Assembly: GCF_026151205.1 (NCBI RefSeq) | Contig: NC_087078.1 | Location: forward strand, 12,817,118-12,881,117 | Length of the DNA stretch: 64,000 nt | Direction of reading: 5' to 3' | From: Bolinopsis microptera | Lineage: Eukaryota; Ctenophora; Tentaculata; Lobata; Bolinopsidae | Shown here: piece by piece, positions 21,480 to 32,200 of the stretch | Layout of the letters: every line of letters begins with the position of its first letter | How positions within the stretch are numbered: position 1 is the first letter of the stretch | The notes under the pieces: model-generated | Told to the model about the DNA's origin: nothing | Seen by the model: the letters and a program-made list of their open reading frames with translations, nothing else | Databases searched by the model: none | Made by a program: the position numbers and the translations under genes

Positions 21480-22241
21480 TTAACCCACAGTGTCCGGTGA
21501 TAAGTTCTGTATTTCTGGCGAAGTAGTATGAATTCTCATTATATGTTTAGTAAGATGACCTGCTCGTCTTGCAGCATATGAACACTCAGAACACTTGAAG
21601 GGTTTCTCACCTGAGTGAGTTCTCATATGTCTAGTAAGATCACTTGCTTGTTTTGTAGCAAATGAACACTCAGAACACTTGAAGGGTTTCTCTTCGGAGT
21701 GAGTTCTCATATGTCTAGTAAGATTACCTGCTTGACTTGCAGCAAATGAACACTCTGAACATTTGAAGGGTTTCTCACCTGAGTGAGTTCTCATATGTAC
21801 TGAAAGTTTACTCGGATATGGTGCACTGAATGTACACTGTGAACACCTAAATGGTCTCACATGCGGACTCTCACTAGGAGACAGAACTAATGTCCTCTGA
21901 GGATCTGTTCCAGTCAAGTTATCAGAAGTATCAAAGTAGTCAGGTACTTCTGGGCTGCTATGATCATGATGATGTTTTACATGTTCTATAAACTGAGTGT
22001 CTGAGTAAACATGATCAGCACAAACTGGACAGATAAAAACAGATGGTTTATCTGATTCAGATGTAAGTTCTTCTTTTATTGTACAATTAGATATTGCTTT
22101 AGCTTTATGTTCTTTGATGTGCTCAACAAAGTAGTCTTCTGAATAGTAATGCGCTCCACACATTGGGCAGAGAAAACTGTTTGACTTTTCTGGGTTCTCC
22201 ACTTGCTCTGATTTGATCTCTTGTTTACAGTCTTTAGACAT
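21480..22241 (-). CDS. C2H2 zinc-finger protein, copy D, intact (4 canonical + 2 atypical fingers)
   Basis: Likely nuclear DNA-binding protein of about 253 aa from the ATG at 22241; the in-frame ATG at 22313 would give 277. It has a Lys/Glu-rich N-terminus, two atypical fingers (CPMC...HYYSEDYFVEHIKEH and CPVC...HVKHHH), a Ser/Pro/Thr linker, and four canonical fingers joined by HSGEKPF or HSEEKPF. The fingers have an aromatic residue two after the second Cys and Ala at the usual Phe site. No KRAB, SCAN, BTB or other effector domain is visible. TATA-like TTTATAAATC lies about 30 bp upstream of 22241. Its target is unknown. Confidence 0.85.
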   Translation of the reverse strand: MSKDCKQEIKSEQVENPEKSNSFLCPMCGAHYYSEDYFVEHIKEHKAKAISNCTIKEELTSESDKPSVFICPVCADHVYSDTQFIEHVKHHHDHSSPEVPDYFDTSDNLTGTDPQRTLVLSPSESPHVRPFRCSQCTFSAPYPSKLSVHMRTHSGEKPFKCSECSFAASQAGNLTRHMRTHSEEKPFKCSECSFATKQASDLTRHMRTHSGEKPFKCSECSYAARRAGHLTKHIMRIHTTSPEIQNLSPDTVG

Positions 22242-23076
22242 TCTGAGGTATTGAAATATAAGAGATTTATAAAGTAAATTTATTTTAAATTCGATCGTGA
22301 TGGAATTTGGCATTGATAACGTGCCTTATCCAATGAAAATCACAAATATTTGCCCGGTTAAACCAAAAGATAAACTTATCTTATCATTAAATGAACATCA
22401 CTGATTTTTGGTTGGTTGAGGAACACCAATCGGAGGCAGTACTTGACACTAAAGCTTCAAAGTATTTCATTGCAATCAATTTTAAACTATAACATCACTA
22501 CCAGAAAATGTAGACTTTAGGGCTAAAAGATATCAAAATAGAGTAGTTCATTTGTCTGACATTTTTATCGGTGACATGCTTCAGTCTTACTAGAAGAACA
22601 GTGATAACACAATACATTCAATAAAAGAAAAATTATTAATGATAGCGATAGTGCTTGAGAAGGTAATGGCATGCAACATATATATTTGTATTATATCTTC
22701 ATCGTTTTTCACTAATTTGAATCATAATGAATTATCTTAAAAAATGCACATTATTTCCGGTTTGAATATTCCAATTTCATAATTTACCCATTGATCCTTA
22801 TTCAAACTTTTCCAGTCTCCAGATAATAAAAGTGGAATCGAAGCATGTTACTAATGACGCTTGGTGTAGGTTGCAAAGTTGACAAGAGTAGTTATTTGAT
22901 GGTTGTCGAAGATATCGTTGACAGGGAGGTAATAATCCTGAAAATATTGCCCTCTAAGTTGAGCAATAGATGGGTACAAAGGCGCAGTCTTAGAAAATAC
23001 GAAACGGTCTTTTCTTCGTGGTCACATATCGGACATGCACTGGTGTTAGATTTGCAGATGGTACGAAGGTGTTTGT
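22242..23076. other. Zinc-finger cluster spacer (5' flank of copy D)
   Basis: Conserved spacer with the same CCAAT and TATA-like positions as the other copies. The plus-strand 92-codon frame 22845-23123 overlaps the 3' end of copy E and is judged a by-product of duplication. Confidence 0.5.
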
Positions 23077-24423
23077 TTAACCCACAGTGTCCGGTGATAA
23101 GTTCTGTATTTCTGACGAAGTAGTATGAATTCTCATTATATGACTAGTAAGATTACCTGTTCGTCTTGTAGCATATGAACACTCTGAACATTTGAAGGGT
23201 TTCTCACCTGAGTGAATTCTCATATGTACAGTAAGATTACTTGCTTGTCTTGCAGCAAATGAACACTCAGAACACTTGAAGGGTTTCTCACCTGAGTGAG
23301 TTCTCATATGTACAGTAAGATCACCTGCTCGTCTTGCAGCGAATGAACACTCAGAACACTTGAAGGGTTTCTCACCTGAGTGAGTTCTCATATGTACAGT
23401 AAGATCACCTGCTCGTTTTGTAGCATATGAACACTCAGAACACTTGAAGGGTTTCTCACCTGAGTGAGTTCTCATATGTACAGTAAGATTACTTGCTTGT
23501 CTTGCAGCATATGAACACTCAGAACACTTGAAGGGTTTATCACCTGAGTGAATTCTCATATGTTCAGTAAGATGACCTGCTTGTCTTGCAGCAAATGAAC
23601 ACTCAGAACACTTGAAGGGTTTCTCACCTGAGTGAGTTCTCATATGTACAGTAAGATAAACTGCTTGTTTTGCAGCAAATGAACACTCAGAACATTTGAA
23701 GGGTTTCTCACCTGAGTGAGTTCTCATATGACTAGTAAGAATACTAGCTTGTCTTGCAGCATATGAACACTCAGAACACTTGAAGGGTTTATCACCTGAG
23801 TGAATTGTCATATGTTCAGTAAGATGACCTGCTTGTCTCGCAGCAAATGAACACTCAGAACACTTGAAGGGTTTCTCACCTGAGTGAGTTCTCATATGTC
23901 TAGTAAGATGACCTGCTTGTTTTGTAGCATATGAACACTCTGAACATTTTAAAGGTTTCTCTCCAGAGTGAATCTTTTGATGTTTTATAAGTGTTCTCGA
24001 ATATGCTGCACTGAATGTACACTTTGAACACCTAAATGGTTTCACAGGCGGACTCCCACTAGGAGACAGAACTAATGTCCTCTGAGGATTTGTTCCAGTC
24101 AAGTTATCTGAAGTATCAAAGTTGTCAGGTACTTCTGGGCTGCTATGATTATGATGCTGTTTTACATGTTCTATTAACTGAGTGTCTGAGTAAACATGTT
24201 GAGCACAAACTGGACAGATAAAAACAGATGGTTTATCTGATTCAGATGTAAGTTCTTGTCTTATTGAACAATTTGATATTGTTTTATGTTCTTTGATGTG
24301 CTCAACAAAGTAGTCTTCTGAAAAGTAATGTGCTCCACACATTGGGCAGAGGAAACCGTTTGACTTTTCTGGGTTCTCCACTTGCTCTGATTTGATCTCT
24401 TGTTTTATACAGTCTTTAGACAT
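23077..24423 (-). CDS. C2H2 zinc-finger protein, copy E, intact (11 canonical + 2 atypical fingers)
   Basis: The longest intact copy: about 448 aa from the ATG at 24423, or 472 from 24495. It has the same two N-terminal atypical fingers as copy D, then eleven canonical fingers with TH/IHSGEKPF linkers, ending NLSPDTVG. The finger framework is almost invariant (CSECS-Y/F-A), while helix positions -1 (Q/R/K), 2 (G/S/V/T), 3 (H, N, D, I, Y) and 6 (E, R, V, S) vary. A long array such as this could read about 30 bp of DNA. Expression may be altered, because the usual upstream region is replaced by a transposon fragment from about 24530. Confidence 0.88.
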   Translation of the reverse strand: MSKDCIKQEIKSEQVENPEKSNGFLCPMCGAHYFSEDYFVEHIKEHKTISNCSIRQELTSESDKPSVFICPVCAQHVYSDTQLIEHVKQHHNHSSPEVPDNFDTSDNLTGTNPQRTLVLSPSGSPPVKPFRCSKCTFSAAYSRTLIKHQKIHSGEKPLKCSECSYATKQAGHLTRHMRTHSGEKPFKCSECSFAARQAGHLTEHMTIHSGDKPFKCSECSYAARQASILTSHMRTHSGEKPFKCSECSFAAKQAVYLTVHMRTHSGEKPFKCSECSFAARQAGHLTEHMRIHSGDKPFKCSECSYAARQASNLTVHMRTHSGEKPFKCSECSYATKRAGDLTVHMRTHSGEKPFKCSECSFAARRAGDLTVHMRTHSGEKPFKCSECSFAARQASNLTVHMRIHSGEKPFKCSECSYATRRTGNLTSHIMRIHTTSSEIQNLSPDTVG

Positions 24424-24529
24424 TCTGAGGTATTGAAATATAAGAGATATATAAATTACAATTATTTTAAATTCGATCGTGATTGAATTTGGCATTGATA
24501 ACGTGCCTTATCCAATGAAAATCACAAAT

Positions 24530-24760
24530 GTTGTGATCACGGTGAGAAAAGTACATCAAAACTGGTTACTTATGGGGTTCAACATGGCGAGTAAGGTTCA
24601 TCAGAACTGAGCTCTTGGTATTGTCGTATAGTACCAGAAAACACATTTAATATTTCAATTTGATATTTTGAAGAAAAAAACTAAAATGGTGTGAAATGGT
24701 GAATGATTTTTATGGTAAATCGGTTATTTTTTACCATTGGATACCCCCCACCCCCCACCG
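24530..24760. mobile_element. Truncated hAT-like element in the copy E promoter
   Basis: From CACAAAT at 24530 the sequence leaves the zinc-finger consensus and matches the right half of the 4133-4786 element (GGCGAGTAAGGTTCATCA, then CTAAAATGGTG). It ends at the inverted terminus CCATTGGATACCCCCC. The left end is missing. Confidence 0.7.
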
Positions 24761-24986
24761 AACACTGGAAACTCAATAAGTATACAAATTATTGTGAGAA
24801 GCATTGAATTCATAAATATATTTCATTTCCGATTCTAAATAATTTAAATAAAATGCATATAAGTTAAAATGAATAACAGAAAAGCAACAGCTTATCCAAA
24901 GTTAAAAATGATAAAAAGGTAAAAATCCTGAACAAAAGATAAAAACCCCTCTGTTCCGGGTTATCTCCGAATAAAAAAAGAAGAAT

Positions 24987-27900
24987 CTAAGCAGCGATTC
25001 TACTGAGTCTATCTCTCTCTAAAGACTTGGCACTGTTCCAGTCCTCCTCTTCTAACTTCAAGTGACCTCTACTCAAACCGTACAGTCGTGCTATTACCAG
25101 TGACCGGTGTAAAGTATCTCCAGTAACTTCCTTCGGGTTAGATTTCCTCTCTGCAACAAAGTCCTGCTCTATCCTTTGCTGTAGTTCCTCACTTACTTGG
25201 TCATACTGAAACAGTGCGAATAATTTTCAATTTTATACAATTTCCAGATGGAATCATAATGGTTCAGAAATGTCTGGAACTCGCTTAGGCAAAAGTTTAA
25301 GGAAACAGCTTAAAAACAACAGTTGAGCGAGTGGTATGAAACCTCAATGTGACGTAGAACAGTCAGGTACTTCCTAAACCGGTCCATCATTTCCTGATCA
25401 GAATGTATCTCAGATATTATCTCCTCATAGTTGGTGTTATCCTGCATTGACTTCAGAGGAACTACCACATCACTTGGCAACAGCGACTTACCCTGCAAAA
25501 CAACAGATAATGGTGGTATTTTGACGAAGTGCCATCATATCAAGTTAACATTCAATATCGGAAGATGTTCGAACACCAATGCAGAAGTTGACAAGCCTCC
25601 AGGATATATCCACTTAGACACCTACAGCTACTTAGAGTTTGTTGAAAAACGGTAAGAAAACTCGGACTAACCTCGCCTAGAATGAGAACTTTAGCATCAC
25701 ACTCGAACTCGATATTGTAACTGAACCCAAAGTCGTAGGCTAGTTTCTGCCAAGTTATAAGATTTCCCAAACATTTGAGGTTCTCAATTCCATTTGGTTT
25801 AAGTTGGCCGGGTTCCAGAACTGTCTCGTCTAAAATTATCTGCATTCCTTTGGGCAGCTGCAGTAGACCTGATCTCAACCTGTGAGTAGTGAGTAGTGAG
25901 TAGTGAGTAGTGACTCAATGTGGTAAGTGCAGCGAAATAAAGGACTAATGAAAATGAAGCAACTTGCAGTGATTCACAAGTTACGCTATTCATAGTTCCG
26001 GGTAGAAACTTTAAATAGAAGCTAAAAATATTACATAACATGATCCTACAATAATTAATAAAAATTTAACCTGTTAGCATTGTAATCCTTCTTTGGTAAC
26101 ATGGTAGAAATGTTAAAGTTCGTTATCGTGAGAGGTAGGACGAAACTCTTTTCAGATATGTTGCTGAACAGCGTGGACAAACATTCCACAAACTTCGTCT
26201 CTTTCGGCGGGCATTTTGTCAAATTAACAGCAAACTTTCCTGAAAATATTAAAATCAAATACGGGAAATAATAGTTCCAAGGCTCTACTATGGTTGAATA
26301 TTTCAATGCCTCTAACCAGTAGTGTCTGCTACACAGCTGAAAACTAACCGAGAGTAACAACTTCATCCCTTCTGCCGTACACGTGAGATAGAAGATGTAG
26401 AAGGAGGTACTCCGCTGCTAGGGGATCTCCTGACACGCACTTCTTTAGCATCGTTACTAGTTCTGATCTGTTATTTATTTATTTATCAAGCTAATATCGT
26501 AATAAATGTCACTACGTATTCCTGTGATAAATAACGAAAATGGCAAAACAAAAAGTTCTTTAAAATTAAACTTTTCGACGCCAAAAGTTCTGAACTCTTG
26601 AAGATTTAAACCAATAACAGTCTCTATCCTAAGCCAGTAACAATCTATATTCCCTATACTCTACCTGACTGAGAGAACATTACCCAACACTCCCACCACC
26701 TCCTGCTCCCCAAACTCCAGAGGGTCACGTGACAGTAGAGGGTTGATGTGTTGTCGGAGCCTCACATCCACACAGTGTACACGAGGCACTATGGAGCTGG
26801 GGGGAAACCGAGCACGCTCCTCCTCGTCCATATCACATGATGTTGTGTCTATTTCTATTCGCTCCAGGATTCCTGGGGTTTGAGAGCCCTTGATTGGGAG
26901 AATATCCTAATATTTCTGGAGATTTTAATTAAGCGCTTTTTTCTCGGATTCATAGAGTATAAATTTTATCTAAATTTTAAATACATAGGCTCATTGGTTT
27001 GTATGAACCACTTTTATTATACATCCTTGTTCATACGTATGATGATTGATGAAGGATGTAAAATGAAAGTAATTACATATATTCACGAATAATATTTAAA
27101 TTACCAGTTATCTCAAGAATGTCGTTAATCTTGAAAGGCGAGGTATCCTGCGTGTATATCAGAGGAATGCAGCATACGCCAGAGTCTGTTGGTAGAACCA
27201 TGTTCAAGCCTGCTCAGGAATGTTATTGTTGGGATTATTTAAATTGGCAGGCTTATAGTTGGAACCTGCTCGGATTTATGTCTCATCGTTGGAAAATTAA
27301 TTTACTCATCATCTTCATCTGATGAACAACAACCCAAAATCAGCTTATCAAGCAAAGAGTTATTTAAAATTTGACAAAAGATCAAACCCTTAACTTCACA
27401 TCATAACAAATGAAAACTTGTGATACAAACCTTGAAAAGGCGAGGAATCTTTTTCTTCAACTGCTTTACCATCATCTCCATCGCTCTTAACCTTCTTAGC
27501 TTCCTCATCCTCAGTTGTATCCATCCCATCAGCCTCCTCAGCTCCACGCTTTTTACCCGTACTCATCTGTACCACATTGTTCTGCGTCGTGAGGTCACGT
27601 GACAATGCTGGGACGTCACGTGATCGAGCTGAGACGTCAAGTGATGGCGCTGTGACGTCATGGCGTGAACACGGACGCGTCCAAGAGTTCCTGCCAGGCA
27701 CTGGTACACAGTAGTATACCAGTCTGGTGTCCCTTTTTAGTGATTTGTCATCTTCCCAGTCAACATTATATCCCTGGGATTTAACAGGTGTTATGGTGAC
27801 TGTTTACAGATAATGTACAATGTACAATGCAATGTACAATGTACAATTTACAATTTACAATGTACATATCATTGTAATATCAAGCAGTTTATATACCTTT

Positions 27901-28787
27901 TAGTACAGCAGGGTGTCAGAATTATTGGCGTGTTTGAAATTTTATGTGTATTTTATGATGAAATCAATATTTTTCGACGGGTCATAACTTTACTTCTGAA
28001 TATCGAAGTACAATACATTATTTACAAAACGAAAATAATTTTGGACATTTCCACATCATACGTCAACTATTATGTGTAAACTGTGAACTTTGAGAAACTA
28101 TTTTAACTTAACCTGTTGTATGTCGAGAATATCAGAGTATTTTCCAGTTCCCCTGAACTCCTTGTTATCCTTATTTCTGAGGATAGTTTCTACATTTAAA
28201 CAGCAGCTTGGTAGATGATTAGAGAATGCAGAGAAAGTTAGAAATTTGGATTAGTTTAAACGCCAAAAGCCCAAAAAGTCAATATAATTATTAGATTGCC
28301 TGCGTAATCTAATAAATATGACTTATGAGTTTGTGATTCTAACCTTGCAACGAACTGTTTGGTATAAAACTCCTGATCCATGATATCCTGTACCATGACA
28401 TAGTGTTTAACAAGACTACCAGAGAGAGAATCACTGGATAACCAGGGGATATTATCTCGGCTGGTAGATATCAGAGTTGAGAACTTGCTGTCTAACTCTT
28501 TCTCCCAGTTACTGACAATGTTTACCGTTTGTAGTATTAAAACAGAAATATGAATAATCACTCTAGGAAAACGTCAATTTGTTAACCAACTTGAATGCAA
28601 TAGTTTATCGTGAACAGGGTAGCAGTATTAAGACATTTTAGATGATGTTTTTCATTCGATTAATTAATTAGTAAGTTAATTGAGCTACAAATTACCTGTC
28701 AGGTTTGTTACAGAGCGACTGGTAGGTGCTGTTCACCAGAGTTCGGGGTGAAGTCAGCCATGTCTCGTTAAAATCTCCAGTCAACAT
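24987..28787 (-). CDS. MCMBP: MCM complex-binding protein, 11 exons, 614 aa
   Basis: Binds MCM3-7 and helps unload or assemble MCM complexes on chromatin; nuclear. Exons on the minus strand: 28696-28787, 28344-28511, 28113-28176, 27431-27773, 27105-27209, 26665-26872, 26349-26467, 26071-26239, 25672-25879, 25343-25492, 24987-25205. All introns are GT-AG; they join to 1845 nt in one frame (human about 642 aa). Family blocks visible: [53 protein letters not shown]; a KDY-ANRL block; [36 protein letters not shown]; and the C-terminal [16 protein letters not shown]. Exon 4 carries a less conserved, acidic [10 protein letters not shown] segment with several CACGTGA-type DNA repeats. Confidence 0.96.
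25880..25914. repeat. 7-bp tandem repeat forming an MCMBP 3' splice-site tract
   Basis: GTGAGTA repeats about five times in the intron beside the acceptor of the exon ending at 25879. On the transcribed strand it reads CTCACTACTCACTACTCACAG, so the microsatellite serves as the pyrimidine tract. Confidence 0.85.
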
Positions 28788-29204
28788 TCCTTTAGAATTT
28801 AGAACTTTCAGATGTAACGTAAATAAGCAGTTAGATCAGTGACAATCGTGAAATTCAGGTGCTTCAATCGAAGCAGAATCATCAAACTTTGGAGATACAA
28901 GAAGGAAAAGAATTTTTTTCTGAGGATAAAAACTCTAGATATGGCTACATACAGTGTACGACAGCAAAACAATTATTAAAAGTATATGATACAGCTGCAG
29001 TAAATCTGCAGTAAATCTGCAGTAAATCATGTAGTTAAAAGATAATTATTTAATAAAAATAGATATATCAAAATGATTGTTTAAATCTTATAACTCAAAC
29101 CATATATCTTAAAAATCAACATAAAAATAAGTACGCTGTGTTAATCTGAAATAAAACCTTAACAATAAGTTAAAACTAAAACTTGGTTATCAAAAACGCT
29201 ATTC
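28788..29204. other. Intergenic between MCMBP and the unknown gene
   Basis: AT-rich, no coding signal. It contains three copies of CTGCAGTAAAT near 28993-29028 and must hold the MCMBP promoter and the 3' end of the unknown gene. Confidence 0.5.
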
Positions 29205-32200
29205 TTATCCACGACCCTTAACAATTCTGTAAAGTAATTCTTCAAGTTCAACAGTCAAAACTTCTATAATGCTGCGACATTGGTTCAAAACTTCGTCTTG
29301 GTATGTACTTGGGTAACCATTACATGTTAACACTCCAATTCAAGTCTTTTCTTTGTTTTTGTTGATCACACCTGATGAGAAAAATACAGAAGCTTGATTA
29401 AAAATGGATAAATTTTAAAACATCTTGACAAATACATCGATGATTAAAGGATTAATGATTATGAACTGTCGGTTAGGAAGTCATGTAACCATTACAGTAA
29501 CAATGCTTATCCCCCCCCCCCCCCCCCCCCCCCCCCGAACAGATTGGGTAACACTGTACCTGCAACGAGAAGGTATAAGTTATCTTCAAATTCTCCAACA
29601 AGAAACTGACCAGAGTCGTTGTGGACGAACTGTTTTAACGAATACTTCTTCAGATCGTCAGAAGAAACCACCTATAATTTTAGATTTCACGTTATTAGGC
29701 TATTTAAAAAGTAGGCCTGGTGAAATTCATGTCGAGTAAAATGTTTCCTTTTTGCCTGCTCCTTCGGAGTTATGATTAAAGTGTCAATTTAATTTATTTC
29801 AAAGATTGACACTATGTAAATTAACAATAGATAAAAACACGTGACAGTGACACACACGTGCTGAGAACACGTGACACACAGTACACACGTGCTGAGAAAA
29901 CATGACACACACGTGACACACACGTACTGGGAACACGTGACACACATGTCCTAAGAACACGTGACACACACGTGGTGTGAACACACACCTGGCCGTCCAT
30001 AGCGAGTATGGTGGAGACTTGTGGAGCAGTGTCAGTGTAGAGCTCATTGTTGGGTTTCTGTGACACCACCAAGTGAGTGTAAGAGGTTTGGAAGGTGGGG
30101 TAGTGCCCTTTCTTAAAGTTAAGTATCAGCGCCTGGAAATACAAGGTGGGGTAGTGCCCTTTCTTAAAGTTAAGTATCAGCGCCTGGAAATACAAGGTGG
30201 GGTAGTGCCCTTTCTTGAAGTTAAGTATCAGCGCCTGGAAATGTAGGTGGGATAGTGCCCTTTCTTAAAGTTAAGTATCAGCGCCTGGAAATACAAGGTG
30301 GGGTAGTGCCCTTTCTTAAAGTTAAGTATCAGCGCCTGGAAATGTAGGTGGGATAGTGCCCTTTCTTAAAGTTAAGTATCAGCGCCTGGAAATACAAGGT
30401 GGGATAGTGCCCTTTCTTAAAGTTAAGTATCAGCGCCTGGAAATGTAGGTGGGGTAGTGCCCTTTCTTAAAGTTAAGTATCAGCGCCTGGAAATACAAGG
30501 TGGGGTAGTGCCCTTTCTTAAAGTTAAGTATCAGCGCCTGGAAATGTAGGTGGGGTAGTGCCCTTTCTTAAAGTTAAGTATCAGCGCCTGGAAATACAAG
30601 GTGGGGTAGTGCCCTTTCTTAAAGTTAAGTATCAGCGCCTGGAAATGTAGGTGGGGTAGTGCCCTTTCTTAAAGTTAAGTATCAGCGCCTGGAAATGTAG
30701 GTGGGATAGTGCCCTTTCTTAAAGTTAAGTATCAGCGCCTGGAAATGTAGGTGGGGTAGTGCCCTTTCTTAAAGTTAAGTATCAGCGCCTGGAAATACAA
30801 GGTGGGGTAGTGCCCTTTCTTAAAGTTAAGTATCAGCGCCTGGAAATACAAGGTGGGGTAGTGCCCTTTCTTAAAGTTAAGTATCAGCGCCTGGAAATGT
30901 AGGTGGGGTAGTGCCCTTTCTTAAAGTTAAGTATCAGCGCCTGCAAATAACGGGAACGTTATAATATCAAATTTGTATTATTATTATTCCCTAATTCAAT
31001 GCCAATAAGTAATAACCCACCTATCATGTAGCTGCTGAAAATACAAAAGCTGATAATATTTCAGTAAGAAACAACAATAATTGAATCGAAATTTCAAAGA
31101 GAGCTTACTAACAAATTAGCAGGTCTGTCTCACCTCGTCAAGTTTAATAACATTGTTAATCGACCGCTGCGTATCAGCTGGTACTTTACGTGGCGTTGCT
31201 TTTACAACACCAACCGGTTTTACTGCCGTTTTTTCTTTCTCTGTAACGGGAGCAGGTTCTTCAGCATTTGAATCTGCGACAATCTTGTCAACTTTAGGAG
31301 GGATGGTCGGTTTTTCAGCTACACTCTTGTCGCTAGCGCTCAGTAGTCTCTTGATCCCATTTACTGCTACTGATGGCGGTGCTTTTGGTCTAGTTCTGAT
31401 GATAGTTTGCCGTTTAAATGATGATGTCGGTTAACGGGGTTAGCTAATCACGTGATCAGGTAAGCCAATCACCTGATCAGACGAAATGAATTAACTCGTT
31501 ATGCTTTATATCTCAATCATAGAGAATATCATAATATGAGAAGCTACAACTCTCATTTTTTCAGGACAAACGTAATTTAAATGGCCAAACACAATCCAAT
31601 AAAATTTGGCTCGATCCGATTATCCAAATTATCAAATAAATGCAAAAATTAACCTTCATTTGAAAAAAATGAACACGAATATTGTTCGATTCGACATATT
31701 TCTCGAATGAGTGGTGATAGTAAGTCATACCAGAAAGAATTATTTCAATTGGGCACTCGGTGACTGAGCTATTATGGCCAACGTATGTACACTGACTTTT
31801 GGCCCCCCCCCCCCCCTCCACAGTATATTCTAATATAGTTTCAATCAGAAAACTTACTGTAAAGCAGGCTTCTTAATCTTCTTTGTCACAGCTTTTGTTG
31901 CTTCTTTTAGTTTCGGCTTTAAAGGTGCAGTCGACTTGCTCTTTACTTTAGGGCTTGCTGCTGGTTTTTCTTTTGAGGCACTTTTCGGTTCTTCGTCGGA
32001 GCTAGAATCGATACAAACCACATCGATCATCCCTGCAACAACGTTAATTAAAATTGTATACAATGCCCTTTATCTCTTCTGCAAAAATACCAGTTCTGAG
32101 GTCGAAATTGGTTACGACTTAAACGGATAACAAACGATTTAGTTGAAAGCAATTTAAACATTGTATTATATGACGTGTTTAATGATACAAAATAGAGCAT

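Noticed and set aside
24424-24495. Upstream ATG as the true start of the zinc-finger proteins
   Set aside because: Possible, but the 24-residue extension is out of frame in copy B and rich in Ile/Leu/Tyr, unlike the rest; a TATA-like motif lies between the two ATGs.
29425-29739. Plus-strand 104-codon frame with poly-Pro
   Set aside because: The Pro run is the poly-C tract, and the rest is antisense to a well-supported exon of the unknown gene.
30093-30945. CRISPR-like array
   Set aside because: Units are continuous tandem repeats without unique spacers, in a eukaryotic intron/exon.
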